From positions 1-37,791 of the IMG/VR virus record IMGVR_UViG_3300022927_000051: a stretch of DNA of 37,791 nt; one strand, given 5' to 3'. The stretch's first letter is position 1. Each line of letters opens with the position of its first letter. Below, one piece after another: positions 1 through 7,679 of this stretch. This DNA is from a virus. The position numbers and the translations under genes are program-made. Under the pieces are notes generated by a model, which searched no databases, had not been told where the DNA came from, and saw only the letters and a list, made by a program, of their open reading frames with translations.

Positions 1-745
1 CAGTCTCATAGAGAGCCGCATAGTTTGAATGTACACATAGAAGACCAGCACTCATTGCTTCCATCAAGCAGAGACATGATGTTTCAGGCCAGATTGAAGG
101 ATAAGCAAAGATATGAGATTTCTTCAGATGATCACGAATAACTTCATTATCAACGGTGCCATGATTTGTCATATTAGGATGAGCATCGATGGCATCAAAT
201 AGATTCTTATAGTCCTCGTCTCTTTGATCCCAGCCATATAATCCAAATGATGAGAAGACATCTAGATGAATATTTTCATGTTTCTTTGCAAGACTCTCAA
301 ACACAGGCAAAAGAATGTTTAGTCCACGATGTGGCGTAGGAGTATAAACGATTCGAATACCTTCTTCGGTCGATGGTTTTTCATGCGGCTCGATTGGTGT
401 GATAGCGTTATGCATTACAACACATTTAGACCAAGGTAGATCATATTGCTGAATGTATTGTTGCATTTGCCAGTTTGATACGAAAACATATTTGTGAAAC
501 TGATCACGAATGTTAACGTTGCGAATGAACTCAGACTCAGGATCTCCTGGCAAATCATGTGCCCAGAAGATTCGAATCTTATCTTTGTTGAGTGGAGTTT
601 TAACGCGAGACGAAACAATTTGAAACTCTTTGAGTAGCTCTTTGTCGATACGCTTGGCAAGTTCCATTGTCATGCGCTCAGTGCCACCCATTGATTTCAT
701 ATTAGTTTCATTGCGAATGAATTCGCCATTAATAATCTCTGCCAT
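1..745 (-). CDS. Glycosyltransferase family 4-like protein (C-terminus cut by window edge)
   Basis: About 248 residues are visible and the reading frame runs off the left edge. It is a GT-B-fold retaining glycosyltransferase of the GT4 type, expected to move a sugar from a nucleotide-sugar donor to a glycan, protein or DNA acceptor. The C-terminal half shows a donor-site pattern with the EX7E signature (PETSCLCLMEAMSAG), preceded by the strand IRIVYTPTPHRGLNIL. The N-terminal MGGTERMTMELAKRI fits the acceptor domain. The start is the ATG at 745. It is the most downstream gene seen in the left operon. Its acceptor cannot be inferred, but two sulfotransferases, another glycosyltransferase and a methyltransferase elsewhere suggest a wider surface or virion modification programme. 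Confidence 0.85.
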   Translation of the reverse strand, partial: MAEIINGEFIRNETNMKSMGGTERMTMELAKRIDKELLKEFQIVSSRVKTPLNKDKIRIFWAHDLPGDPESEFIRNVNIRDQFHKYVFVSNWQMQQYIQQYDLPWSKCVVMHNAITPIEPHEKPSTEEGIRIVYTPTPHRGLNILLPVFESLAKKHENIHLDVFSSFGLYGWDQRDEDYKNLFDAIDAHPNMTNHGTVDNEVIRDHLKKSHIFAYPSIWPETSCLCLMEAMSAGLLCVHSNYAALYET

Positions 746-758
746 GATAAATCCTTAA

Positions 759-938
759 TTAGCCAGCGTATTCATTCACTGAAATTAGATTACTGTTCTT
801 AACGCGCATCAACTCACCACGACTTCCACGCTTAGATGTGAAATCAAAAGGCTTCAATACCAGCGTGTGCATAGAGCCGCTTGATCCCATGGGATAAACA
901 GTCTGATTCGTCTTTTTGATTTTTGTCACTTTATTCAT
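759..938 (-). CDS. Hypothetical 59-residue protein
   Basis: A short basic protein beginning MNKVTKIKKTNQTVYPMG. I see no membrane segment or known motif. Its ATG overlaps the glutaredoxin stop as ATGA (935-938), which is strong evidence that it is translated. Function unknown. It lies between glutaredoxin and the glycosyltransferase in the same operon. Confidence 0.7.
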   Translation of the reverse strand: MNKVTKIKKTNQTVYPMGSSGSMHTLVLKPFDFTSKRGSRGELMRVKNSNLISVNEYAG

Positions 939-1159
939 TGATCTAGATGCTCCTGTAGAGATTTGAAACCGCCGATGACATCGCCATCTTCAGCTAGAAT
1001 GAAAGGCATTGTTCGTACATCAGGATATTCGTCTAAGAATTCCTCCCGCGTAATGTCTTCGCCAACCTTGATCACTTTATAATTTTTAGAATTAATATCA
1101 AGTAAGCCGATCGCGGCTACACAATAGCCACAATTCTCTTTACTATAAACTGTGTACAT
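935..1159 (-). CDS. Glutaredoxin (NrdC/GrxC-like)
   Basis: A 74-residue thioredoxin-fold protein with the dithiol active site CGYC at residues 10-13 and the conserved cis-proline segment TMPFI near residue 51. The GG near residue 63 fits the glutathione-binding edge. Its likely role is to re-reduce the C-terminal cysteine pair of the NrdA encoded about 3 kb upstream in the same operon, as phage glutaredoxins do for class Ia ribonucleotide reductase. The length is typical of phage glutaredoxins. The ATG start directly follows the 40-residue membrane peptide gene. Confidence 0.92.
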   Translation of the reverse strand: MYTVYSKENCGYCVAAIGLLDINSKNYKVIKVGEDITREEFLDEYPDVRTMPFILAEDGDVIGGFKSLQEHLDQ

Positions 1160-1161
1160 TT

Positions 1162-1284
1162 TTATTCACCGGTGCCTTTAAACCAACTCACAATCTTATC
1201 TTGAAATGCTTTTGCAAATGCTGGCTGAGGAAAGTTCCAACCAATCAATGCGCCCACTGCTACCCAGAAAATCATTTCTAACAT
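1162..1284 (-). CDS. Small membrane peptide, 40 residues
   Basis: An ORF with a strong Shine-Dalgarno (AAGGAG, 6 bases before the ATG at 1284). It encodes one hydrophobic segment (IFWVAVGALIGWNFP) followed by a short basic amphipathic tail. It sits 2 bases before the glutaredoxin start and just after the GIY-YIG gene, so it is clearly part of the operon. Function unknown; an inner-membrane micro-protein is likely. Confidence 0.7.
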   Translation of the reverse strand: MLEMIFWVAVGALIGWNFPQPAFAKAFQDKIVSWFKGTGE

Positions 1285-1287
1285 AAC

Positions 1288-1713
1288 TCACTCCTTTAGT
1301 AGATTTCTACCGTTTATTTTTCCACCAACAAAACCATTATAGTACTCATGCGTCAGGAGAACATCTCTGTCCATCTGTTCTTTCATTTCATAATATGCAC
1401 ATTCTGATTTTGTATTACACAATCTTAACACATATCTTTCGAACTTGTCAAGACCATGTTTCTCTATTTGCTCAAGCAATTCGTTACTTGAGCCCCAATA
1501 TTTTTTCCAGTCGGACTGTACAGTCTTGATCCTTCTTCTGGTTTTTCCTTTAAGTGGAGGAAGTTTCTTTGTAGACCAGAAAAACTTTTTGCCGATGTAT
1601 TTCTTATTGTTTACATTGTCAATTATAATGTACACAAACCCAGCATATGGTGCTAGAAATTCATCGTCTGGATCAAATATTTTTTCCTCATAATACCACG
1701 GATTAGAATACAT
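1288..1713 (-). CDS. SegE-like GIY-YIG endonuclease
   Basis: A 141-residue protein. The GIY-YIG core is at residues 27-43 (GFVYIII...KKYIGKK), followed by a conserved basic stretch (FFWSTKKLPPLKGK) and SDWKKYWGSS. I recognise this arrangement from SegE-like phage endonucleases. Members cut DNA and some act as homing enzymes that spread themselves between related phages. The ATG at 1713 is preferred over the in-frame TTG at 1716, because it shares its A with the upstream TGA stop and has GGAG upstream. It lies between nrdB and glutaredoxin, a typical position for Seg-type free-standing nucleases near metabolic genes. Confidence 0.85.
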   Translation of the reverse strand: MYSNPWYYEEKIFDPDDEFLAPYAGFVYIIIDNVNNKKYIGKKFFWSTKKLPPLKGKTRRRIKTVQSDWKKYWGSSNELLEQIEKHGLDKFERYVLRLCNTKSECAYYEMKEQMDRDVLLTHEYYNGFVGGKINGRNLLKE

Positions 1714-1883
1714 CAACTCCAGTCCATGGCCTCATCAAACAACGTATCCATGCCGTCATCGATATCACAACTGCATACAGGACAATATTTAACTTCTATT
1801 TCTTCATCTTCGAAGTTTGACTGTGTTATTATTATATCACATCTTGTTTCGCAAGACATGCATTTGATACTTTTCTTTATCAT
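1713..1883 (-). CDS. Small zinc-ribbon protein, 56 residues
   Basis: Two cysteine pairs, CMSC near residue 8 and CPVC near residue 34, form a probable zinc ribbon, followed by an acidic C-terminus. It overlaps nrdB by ATGA at 1880-1883 and shares a base with the GIY-YIG start, so it is translationally coupled on both sides. Function unknown. Small zinc ribbons of this kind often bind nucleic acid or protein partners, but nothing here picks one. Confidence 0.75.
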   Translation of the reverse strand: MIKKSIKCMSCETRCDIIITQSNFEDEEIEVKYCPVCSCDIDDGMDTLFDEAMDWS

Positions 1884-2953
1884 AAAGAAAATCCTTTAAA
1901 CGTTTCTTCTCCTATATCCTGTACAATACCACCGACAATGTATGATGTAATTTCAGTCTCTTGTGGTGCAACTTGAACATTCGCACCGCTAATCCACTTC
2001 TCTGTCCAAGGCAGTGGATTACTACCGCCTCGATTTGTCGATAGACCGACAGCATACATTCTTTTGTTAGCAATCCAGTCTACATATTCTGATAGCAATG
2101 CTTCATTCAATCCGATCATTGTACCGTCTTTGAATAGATACTTTGCCCATGTCTTTTCTTGTTCTATAACTTCATTGAATATTGCACGAACTTCTTCCTG
2201 ACATTCTTCTGCAATCTTCTCAAAATCTTTATCTTCGCGTGGTAGAATTTTAAGCAATTGCTGTGTCGATGCTAGGTGTACATTCTCATCACGCGCAATA
2301 AACTTAATGATCTTAGCATTGCCTTCCATCTTCTTTAACTCAGCGAATGCCCATGAACACGCAAAGGACACATAGAAGCGAATGCCTTCAAGAGCATTTA
2401 CAGCATTCAGACAGCGCCACAAAGCCTTCTTGTGTGCGTAAGTGCCATACTTCTCTCTATTATCGGTGAGAGTGATAAGATTGTCGTAATGTTTAGAAAT
2501 AGAATTAGCACAGTCTACAATTTCTTTTAGATCCAACATCTCATCAAACACCTTAGATGGATCACTGTAGATGTTTCGAATGATGTGAGTGTATGACCGT
2601 GAGTGAATCGTTTCACTGAATGACCATGTAAGAATCCAGTTCTCTAATTCTGGCAATGAACAGATTGGCAACAATGCTTCGACTGGCGCTCGGCCTTGAA
2701 CAGAGTCAAGAAGAATCTGTCGCTTTAGATTGCTAGTGAAAATGTGTTGCTCGTGATCAGTCAGTGCTTTGAAATCTTTACTATCACGACTGATATCAAC
2801 TTCTTCTGGTCGCCAAAAGAATCCCAACTGCTTATCAGTTAATTTCTCAAAAATATTATATTTCTGTTTATCGTATCGTGCGATGTTGACAGGTGCACCA
2901 AAAAATGCTGGCTGTGTTGTGCTATCTATTTTTCGAGGATTAAATACAGACAT
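1880..2953 (-). CDS. nrdB: Ribonucleoside-diphosphate reductase class Ia, beta subunit
   Basis: A 357-residue di-iron tyrosyl-radical subunit that pairs with NrdA to make deoxyribonucleotides for phage replication. All ligands expected from E. coli NrdB are visible: D83, E114, H117, E190, E223 (RDENVHLA) and H226. The radical tyrosine is Y121 in HSRSYTHIIRN. The length is slightly below T4 NrdB (388). The start is the ATG at 2953, with GATAACG before it. It is followed by the zinc-ribbon gene (ATGA overlap) and preceded by thyX. No intron or intein is visible. Confidence 0.97.
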   Translation of the reverse strand: MSVFNPRKIDSTTQPAFFGAPVNIARYDKQKYNIFEKLTDKQLGFFWRPEEVDISRDSKDFKALTDHEQHIFTSNLKRQILLDSVQGRAPVEALLPICSLPELENWILTWSFSETIHSRSYTHIIRNIYSDPSKVFDEMLDLKEIVDCANSISKHYDNLITLTDNREKYGTYAHKKALWRCLNAVNALEGIRFYVSFACSWAFAELKKMEGNAKIIKFIARDENVHLASTQQLLKILPREDKDFEKIAEECQEEVRAIFNEVIEQEKTWAKYLFKDGTMIGLNEALLSEYVDWIANKRMYAVGLSTNRGGSNPLPWTEKWISGANVQVAPQETEITSYIVGGIVQDIGEETFKGFSL

Positions 2954-2962
2954 CGTTATCTC

Positions 2963-3679
2963 TTATGCGTTAATAGGATAAATTTGTGAAATGACCTTAG
3001 CGCATTCTTTTGCAATAGCCATATGCTCTTTCTGTGTACCATTTTCTTTACGTAATTCTATGTAGTGTATCCAAGATCGTAGCGTTCCATTCACGTACAT
3101 GCGGGATTTAGTATTACCCTCTGGTAAAACACATCGTGCTTGCTCTTTTGCAATTCCATTCGCTAATGCCCATTTATATGCTTTCGATGCGATATTCATA
3201 ACCTCTGTTTGTTTCTCATACCATTGTCTTGCTAACATCTCTTCACTTGTACTGTCAACTCCTTCGCCGCCTTTTCCTACGTTTTCTAGATTCAACTCAA
3301 TGCTGTTTTGTCGATTCTTTGGATCTTGAAGTCTTGCTTCACGATGCTCGAACATATTTCCGAGATCAGATACATCCGCATACCTCTGACTAAATTCTTG
3401 AAAAGAAAAACTGCGGTGTCGTAGAATCTGTCGTGCGATGTCGCGTGTGGTTTCAATCTCCAAACACACACTGACCATCTCGAAAGGTGACCAGTGTTTA
3501 TGTTTGATGAGATAATTTAGAAGTCTGTCGTTAGTTTCGACATTTATCTGATTGCTAGGGTTACTCACTCGCGCACAATATGCTACAAGATTTTCTATGT
3601 CTTTATCTCGTTGGGCATTTGTGGTAACAGGCAAAATACTAGCGTCACATGTACTGTGACTAATCAAAGTTACTTTCAT
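2963..3679 (-). CDS. thyX: Flavin-dependent thymidylate synthase
   Basis: A 238-residue ThyX, which makes dTMP from dUMP using FAD, NAD(P)H and methylene-tetrahydrofolate. The defining RHR-x7-S motif is at residues 87-97 (RHRSFSFQEFSQR). A later arginine/asparagine-rich segment (ARCVLPEGNTKSRMYVNGTLRSW) is also typical, cited here only as a landmark. It replaces the unrelated Td/ThyA enzyme of T4, as in many marine T4-like phages. It sits directly upstream of nrdB with a 9-base gap. The ATG at 3679 begins MKVTLISHST. Confidence 0.96.
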   Translation of the reverse strand: MKVTLISHSTCDASILPVTTNAQRDKDIENLVAYCARVSNPSNQINVETNDRLLNYLIKHKHWSPFEMVSVCLEIETTRDIARQILRHRSFSFQEFSQRYADVSDLGNMFEHREARLQDPKNRQNSIELNLENVGKGGEGVDSTSEEMLARQWYEKQTEVMNIASKAYKWALANGIAKEQARCVLPEGNTKSRMYVNGTLRSWIHYIELRKENGTQKEHMAIAKECAKVISQIYPINA

Positions 3680-3690
3680 AATATATTCCT

Positions 3691-4278
3691 TTACTGAAGC
3701 GTTACTAGAATACTCGCTTGTCTGTTTGCAAAAACTCTGTTAACTTTAAATGCGGTTCCAGATATAATTGAATGCCTGGGCAAAACTTGACTACTTAATT
3801 CTTCAATCTCATTAGTCAATGTTGTTTTGGCTATACTACCAGTTTGTGTTTCAACACCATTAATAGTCACGTTAATAACTTCTGTATCAAGCGTTAAATC
3901 TTCTTGACCAACTGTTCCATATTCGATAGCATTAGATACAGTATCTAGATCAAAAGAAAAAAGCATACAACTAGAATTAACAAATAAATTTGTTGTATGG
4001 CTAGGGACGTCGGGTGAAATTATCATGAACATTCCGAGTACTGCCTGAAAATCATATGCTCCAGCAATATTTTGAGCATGATTCAACATAAGTGAATGTC
4101 CTGGATTATTAGGAGTTATAACTGAAACTCTACCATACTCAAATTCGGACTTTGATTCAATATAAAGTGGTGTCAAACTATTAAACGGCACATCACCGAA
4201 CATCAAGTCAGATGTCATCATTGATACGTTAGTATCAATGTCTGGATGTGTTGTAAGATCGATTACCGAAAGACTCAT
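3691..4278 (-). CDS. Unknown protein expressed from a late promoter, 195 residues
   Basis: I do not recognise this protein. It has alternating hydrophobic/polar stretches typical of beta-rich virion or tail-associated proteins, no signal peptide and no cysteine motif. It is preceded by a TATAAATA late-promoter box at 4308-4315 and a good Shine-Dalgarno (TGGAGAAACAAA before the ATG at 4278). Unlike its neighbours nrdA and thyX, it therefore appears to be a late gene. That makes a structural or particle-associated role plausible, but this is inference from context only. Confidence 0.7.
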   Translation of the reverse strand: MSLSVIDLTTHPDIDTNVSMMTSDLMFGDVPFNSLTPLYIESKSEFEYGRVSVITPNNPGHSLMLNHAQNIAGAYDFQAVLGMFMIISPDVPSHTTNLFVNSSCMLFSFDLDTVSNAIEYGTVGQEDLTLDTEVINVTINGVETQTGSIAKTTLTNEIEELSSQVLPRHSIISGTAFKVNRVFANRQASILVTLQ

Positions 4279-4307
4279 TTTGTTTCTCCAAAAATTAGAT
4301 TGCTAGA

Positions 4308-4315
4308 TATTTATA
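4308..4315 (-). promoter_or_regulatory. T4-type late promoter (TATAAATA)
   Basis: The minus strand reads TATAAATA between the nrdA stop and the 195-residue gene. It exactly matches the T4 late promoter -10 box recognised by RNA polymerase with gp55/gp33/gp45. The predicted start lies about 25-30 bases before the ATG at 4278. Confidence 0.65.
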
Positions 4316-4318
4316 ATC

Positions 4319-6601
4319 TTAAATTTTGCACGATTCACAATCATCTTGAGAGTCAGTGCTAGACAGTGGCGTAGTAGTTTTATCTTCAACTTCACCTGCA
4401 CCATCATAAGTGTTATTGTAGTACAACTGCTTTCCACCGTATTTGTAGAAGTTAAGAATATCTTTAATCAGTACACTCAATGGAATTTTTTCATCTTGAT
4501 AATGTAATGGATTATAGGATGTATTGACAGAAATACCTTGATCGATAAACTTCTGCAATACAGCCATGATCTTCAAGTAACCATCAGGCGACTTATGATC
4601 CCATAGCAAATCATACTTGTTCTTGAGACGCTGAAACTCAGGAACGACTTGCTTTAATATGCCATCTTTCGATTGTTTCACAGACACGAGCGAACGCGGC
4701 GGTTCAATGCCGTTTGTACTGTTACTGATCTGCGCTGAAGTTTCAGCAGGCATTAGAGCCATCAATGTCGAGTTTCGAATGCCGTACTCTAACAGATCAA
4801 GCCTAAGTGCTTCCCAGTTCATATTATACACAGGCTTGACTAGTTCGTCAACGTCTTTCTTGTATGTATCGATAGGAAGAATACCTTTGCTGTACTTTGT
4901 TTCTTCTGATTTCAGACAAGCGCCTTTCTCTTTGGCAAGATCAACAGACGCTTTGATCAAGTAGTACGACCATGCTTCGGTATATTGATGAATCATTTCA
5001 AGATTTGGATCTTGATAAGTTGTGCCATTCTTTGCAAGCCAGTATGCAAAATTAATGATGCCTACGCCAAGCGGTCTACGATTCATTGTGCTGATCTGTG
5101 CCGCAAGTACAGGATAATCTTGATAGTCGAGCAATGCATCAAGACAGCGAACAGCGAGCATACATGGCTTCTCGAAATCTTCTACTCTGCGAATCTTACC
5201 CCAATTGATTGCCGCGAGTGTGCATAGACTAATCTCGCCTTCTTCATCTGAAATATTATCTAGCGGCTTTGTAGGCAAATTAATTTCACAGCATAGATTG
5301 CTTTGCTTGATAGGTGCTACTGTAGGATCAAATGAAGAATGATCATTCGCGTTATCAACATTCATCAAATAGATGCGTCCAGTATCTTTACGCTCTTGAA
5401 CGAATGCACTGAATAACTCAACAGCTTTCACAGTCTTTTTACGAATCGAATAGGCGCGCTCATATTTCTCATAGAGTTCACGGAACTTGTCATTGTCAGT
5501 AAAGAAAGCCTCATATAGATCAGGCACATCGCCAGGTGAGAACAGAGTGATATCACCACCAGAAAGCAGACGCTCATACATTACTTTGTTGAACTGTACG
5601 CCGTAATCTAGATGGCGAACACGGTTCTCTTCGGTACCCTTATTGTTTTTCAATACGAGTAGATCGTCTACTTCGTAGTGCCAGATCGGATAGTAGAGAG
5701 TCGCCGCGCCACCTCTGACACCGCCCTGTGAACAGGACTTAACAGAACTCTGGAACAGTTTATAAAAAGGGATAACGCCAGTGTGAGAAGTGTCACCGTT
5801 CCTAATAGGAGAACCAACAGCACGGATGCGACCGGCACCGATGCCGATACCAGCTTTTTGAGAAACGTATTTAACAATTGCCGAAGATGTTGCATTGATA
5901 GAGTCCAGTGAATCGTCCGTCTCGATAAGTACGCAAGACGAAAATTGTCGTTGAGGCGTTCGTACTCCCGCCATGATAGGTGTTGGTAGACTGATATAGA
6001 AAAGACTCAGAGAATCGTAAAGGTCTTTTACGTATTTTATACGTATGCTCTTCTCATACTTGCAGAACAACGTCATCGCAATACACATGTAAGCAATCTG
6101 CGGTGTCTCAAAGATTTCACCAGTAACACGATTCTTTACAAGATATTTGCCACGCATCTGCTCCATTGCCGCATACGTGAGATTGAAATCGCGGTCATGA
6201 TTGATATGGCCATCCAGTTCAATAAATTCTTCTTTAGAATAAAATTCTAGAAGATTGCTATCATAGTATCCAGTGCTAACATTTCTAGACACAATATTGT
6301 GAAGCGATAGTGGATTGAAGTTGTCATAGACTTCTTTGCGCAATGCATAATTGACAAGACGACCAGCGACATATTGATAGTTTGGCGATTCTTCTGAAAT
6401 CAAATCAGACGCCGCTCGAATCAATGTCTCTTGAATGTCTTTAGTCTTAATGTTGTTATACACTTGCAGGTGTGTTTTAATTTCCAACTCAGAAGCAGAA
6501 ACACCCGCTAGGTCTTCACACGCAAATTGTGCTACTCTGTGAAACTTGTCCAGATCAAGTTCTTCACGCTTACCGTTTCTTTTAATTACCTGTATATTCA
6601 T
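4319..6601 (-). CDS. nrdA: Ribonucleoside-diphosphate reductase class Ia, alpha subunit
   Basis: A 760-residue catalytic subunit, very close in layout to E. coli NrdA. It has an N-terminal ATP cone (about residues 1-90) for allosteric activity control. Active-site cysteines are at C223 (FSSCVL), C437 (NLCCEI, with N435 and E439) and C460 (SLCTLAAIN). The radical-transfer tyrosine pair is in KQLYYNNTYDG, and the redox-active tail is CESCKI (755-760), the natural substrate of the glutaredoxin at 935-1159. The length equals the bacterial enzyme, with no intein or split. The start overlaps the next upstream gene as ATGA (6598-6601). The presence of the ATP cone suggests dATP feedback may be retained. 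Confidence 0.98.
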   Translation of the reverse strand: MNIQVIKRNGKREELDLDKFHRVAQFACEDLAGVSASELEIKTHLQVYNNIKTKDIQETLIRAASDLISEESPNYQYVAGRLVNYALRKEVYDNFNPLSLHNIVSRNVSTGYYDSNLLEFYSKEEFIELDGHINHDRDFNLTYAAMEQMRGKYLVKNRVTGEIFETPQIAYMCIAMTLFCKYEKSIRIKYVKDLYDSLSLFYISLPTPIMAGVRTPQRQFSSCVLIETDDSLDSINATSSAIVKYVSQKAGIGIGAGRIRAVGSPIRNGDTSHTGVIPFYKLFQSSVKSCSQGGVRGGAATLYYPIWHYEVDDLLVLKNNKGTEENRVRHLDYGVQFNKVMYERLLSGGDITLFSPGDVPDLYEAFFTDNDKFRELYEKYERAYSIRKKTVKAVELFSAFVQERKDTGRIYLMNVDNANDHSSFDPTVAPIKQSNLCCEINLPTKPLDNISDEEGEISLCTLAAINWGKIRRVEDFEKPCMLAVRCLDALLDYQDYPVLAAQISTMNRRPLGVGIINFAYWLAKNGTTYQDPNLEMIHQYTEAWSYYLIKASVDLAKEKGACLKSEETKYSKGILPIDTYKKDVDELVKPVYNMNWEALRLDLLEYGIRNSTLMALMPAETSAQISNSTNGIEPPRSLVSVKQSKDGILKQVVPEFQRLKNKYDLLWDHKSPDGYLKIMAVLQKFIDQGISVNTSYNPLHYQDEKIPLSVLIKDILNFYKYGGKQLYYNNTYDGAGEVEDKTTTPLSSTDSQDDCESCKI

Positions 6602-6813
6602 AGTTCTTCATCTTCTTCCGTATCTATTTTTAAATCAACCTTGAACTGCATTCCATATAATTCGTGGAGTTTTACTAATATCGCGCTGATACCACTTTCA
6701 GCGCCGTCGGCAAAGCCATCGTTTGCGCCTCTAGCATAACCTATTGATGATCCTATTGCATATGATATGACTATTACAGCAAGACTGATAAACGTATGTT
6801 CGAGTGAATCCAT
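6598..6813 (-). CDS. Small membrane protein with acidic tail, 71 residues
   Basis: One N-terminal hydrophobic segment with small-residue spacing (LAVIVISYAIGSSIGYARG), a glycine-rich turn, and a C-terminus ending EEDEEL. It is coupled to nrdA by ATGA overlap and starts directly after the preceding gene. Unknown function. Confidence 0.65.
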   Translation of the reverse strand: MDSLEHTFISLAVIVISYAIGSSIGYARGANDGFADGAESGISAILVKLHELYGMQFKVDLKIDTEEDEEL

Positions 6814-7017
6814 TTACACCTCATCTTTGAAAGCTCCATATTTCAAGACGAAGTTTTCAGCTAAGTCTTCAGCATAACACAAAGAGTGGTCTGTAATCAA
6901 CTCTGTTTTCCAAAGTTTATCATTATTGTACATAGCGACTGCCCAGTGATACTCATCTTGGTATATGATTGCTTTTCTTTTATTTTCTTTAGAAAAAAAT
7001 TCTGTTACTAGTTTCAT
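6814..7017 (-). CDS. Hypothetical 67-residue protein
   Basis: A short soluble protein beginning MKLVTEFFSKENKRKAI, with aromatic-rich strands. The ATG at 7017 is chosen over the TTG at 7023, because AAGGAG lies 10 bases before the ATG but only 4 before the TTG. It directly precedes the 71-residue membrane protein and follows the oxygenase gene. I recognise no family. Confidence 0.6.
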   Translation of the reverse strand: MKLVTEFFSKENKRKAIIYQDEYHWAVAMYNNDKLWKTELITDHSLCYAEDLAENFVLKYGAFKDEV

Positions 7018-7019
7018 AA

Positions 7020-7679
7020 TCAATCAACTCCTTTTTCTTCACGGGTGAAGTTGTAGTAGCACCATTGAACAAGGACTAATCTTCTGCCTGTTCTTAGTTG
7101 AGTTACACCATGTTGCGCTCTATTGCCATATGATATAGTTTCATTAACATTCAGTTTAGCAACTGACGGCATCATTGTCAACTTTACAGCCTTGTCAGTC
7201 TTAGACATTTTTGACCATTCAGCTTGACTTACCACCATGTTTTCGCGTGTTTCTTTTTTAGGAATCCATGCTCCGCCATAAGTAATTACTTCGCCGCCGA
7301 CTGTTCCATCTTCAATGTCGAGTAACGTAACTAAAGTCAACTCTGAAAGATTATCTTCATGTACTTTGGCGAAAGAACCTTCTGTGTACTCTAGTATGTA
7401 GTGTGTCATATCTTTAAGACCATATTTTTCTTTGAAGTCTTTAAAATATTTTTCACACTTATCATCGCTGTGTGTATGATATCTCCTAGTTTGAAATAAG
7501 TTATACATGCGATAATCATCACGAAATTTCATGTTCTTATAATTTTCTCTCAGATAATCCAGAAACTCTAGATCATGAACTATTCCATGTCTATTGTATC
7601 CGTCTTTCTGTAGAAAACACTTATCAAGAAAGTCTTGATTAAAAGGAGTTGGAAATTTCTTTATGGGTATGTCGATCAT
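7020..7679 (-). CDS. 2-oxoglutarate/Fe(II)-dependent oxygenase-like protein
   Basis: A 219-residue protein whose C-terminal half has the double-stranded beta-helix signature. The HxD pair is in AKVHEDN, the distal histidine in RAQHGVTQL, and the arginine that binds 2-oxoglutarate in TGRRLVLVQW. These enzymes hydroxylate proteins, nucleic acids or small molecules. Related oxygenases are common in marine T4-like phages, with mostly unknown substrates. The ATG at 7679 is chosen over the in-frame TTG at 7691: it overlaps the primase stop as ATGA and has GGAAGAG upstream. It is cotranscribed with primase, so it is probably expressed early. Confidence 0.78.
   Translation of the reverse strand: MIDIPIKKFPTPFNQDFLDKCFLQKDGYNRHGIVHDLEFLDYLRENYKNMKFRDDYRMYNLFQTRRYHTHSDDKCEKYFKDFKEKYGLKDMTHYILEYTEGSFAKVHEDNLSELTLVTLLDIEDGTVGGEVITYGGAWIPKKETRENMVVSQAEWSKMSKTDKAVKLTMMPSVAKLNVNETISYGNRAQHGVTQLRTGRRLVLVQWCYYNFTREEKGVD

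Noticed and set aside
4319-6601. Possible intein or intron in nrdA
   Set aside because: The translation is collinear with bacterial NrdA from ATP cone to the CESCKI tail, with no insertion.
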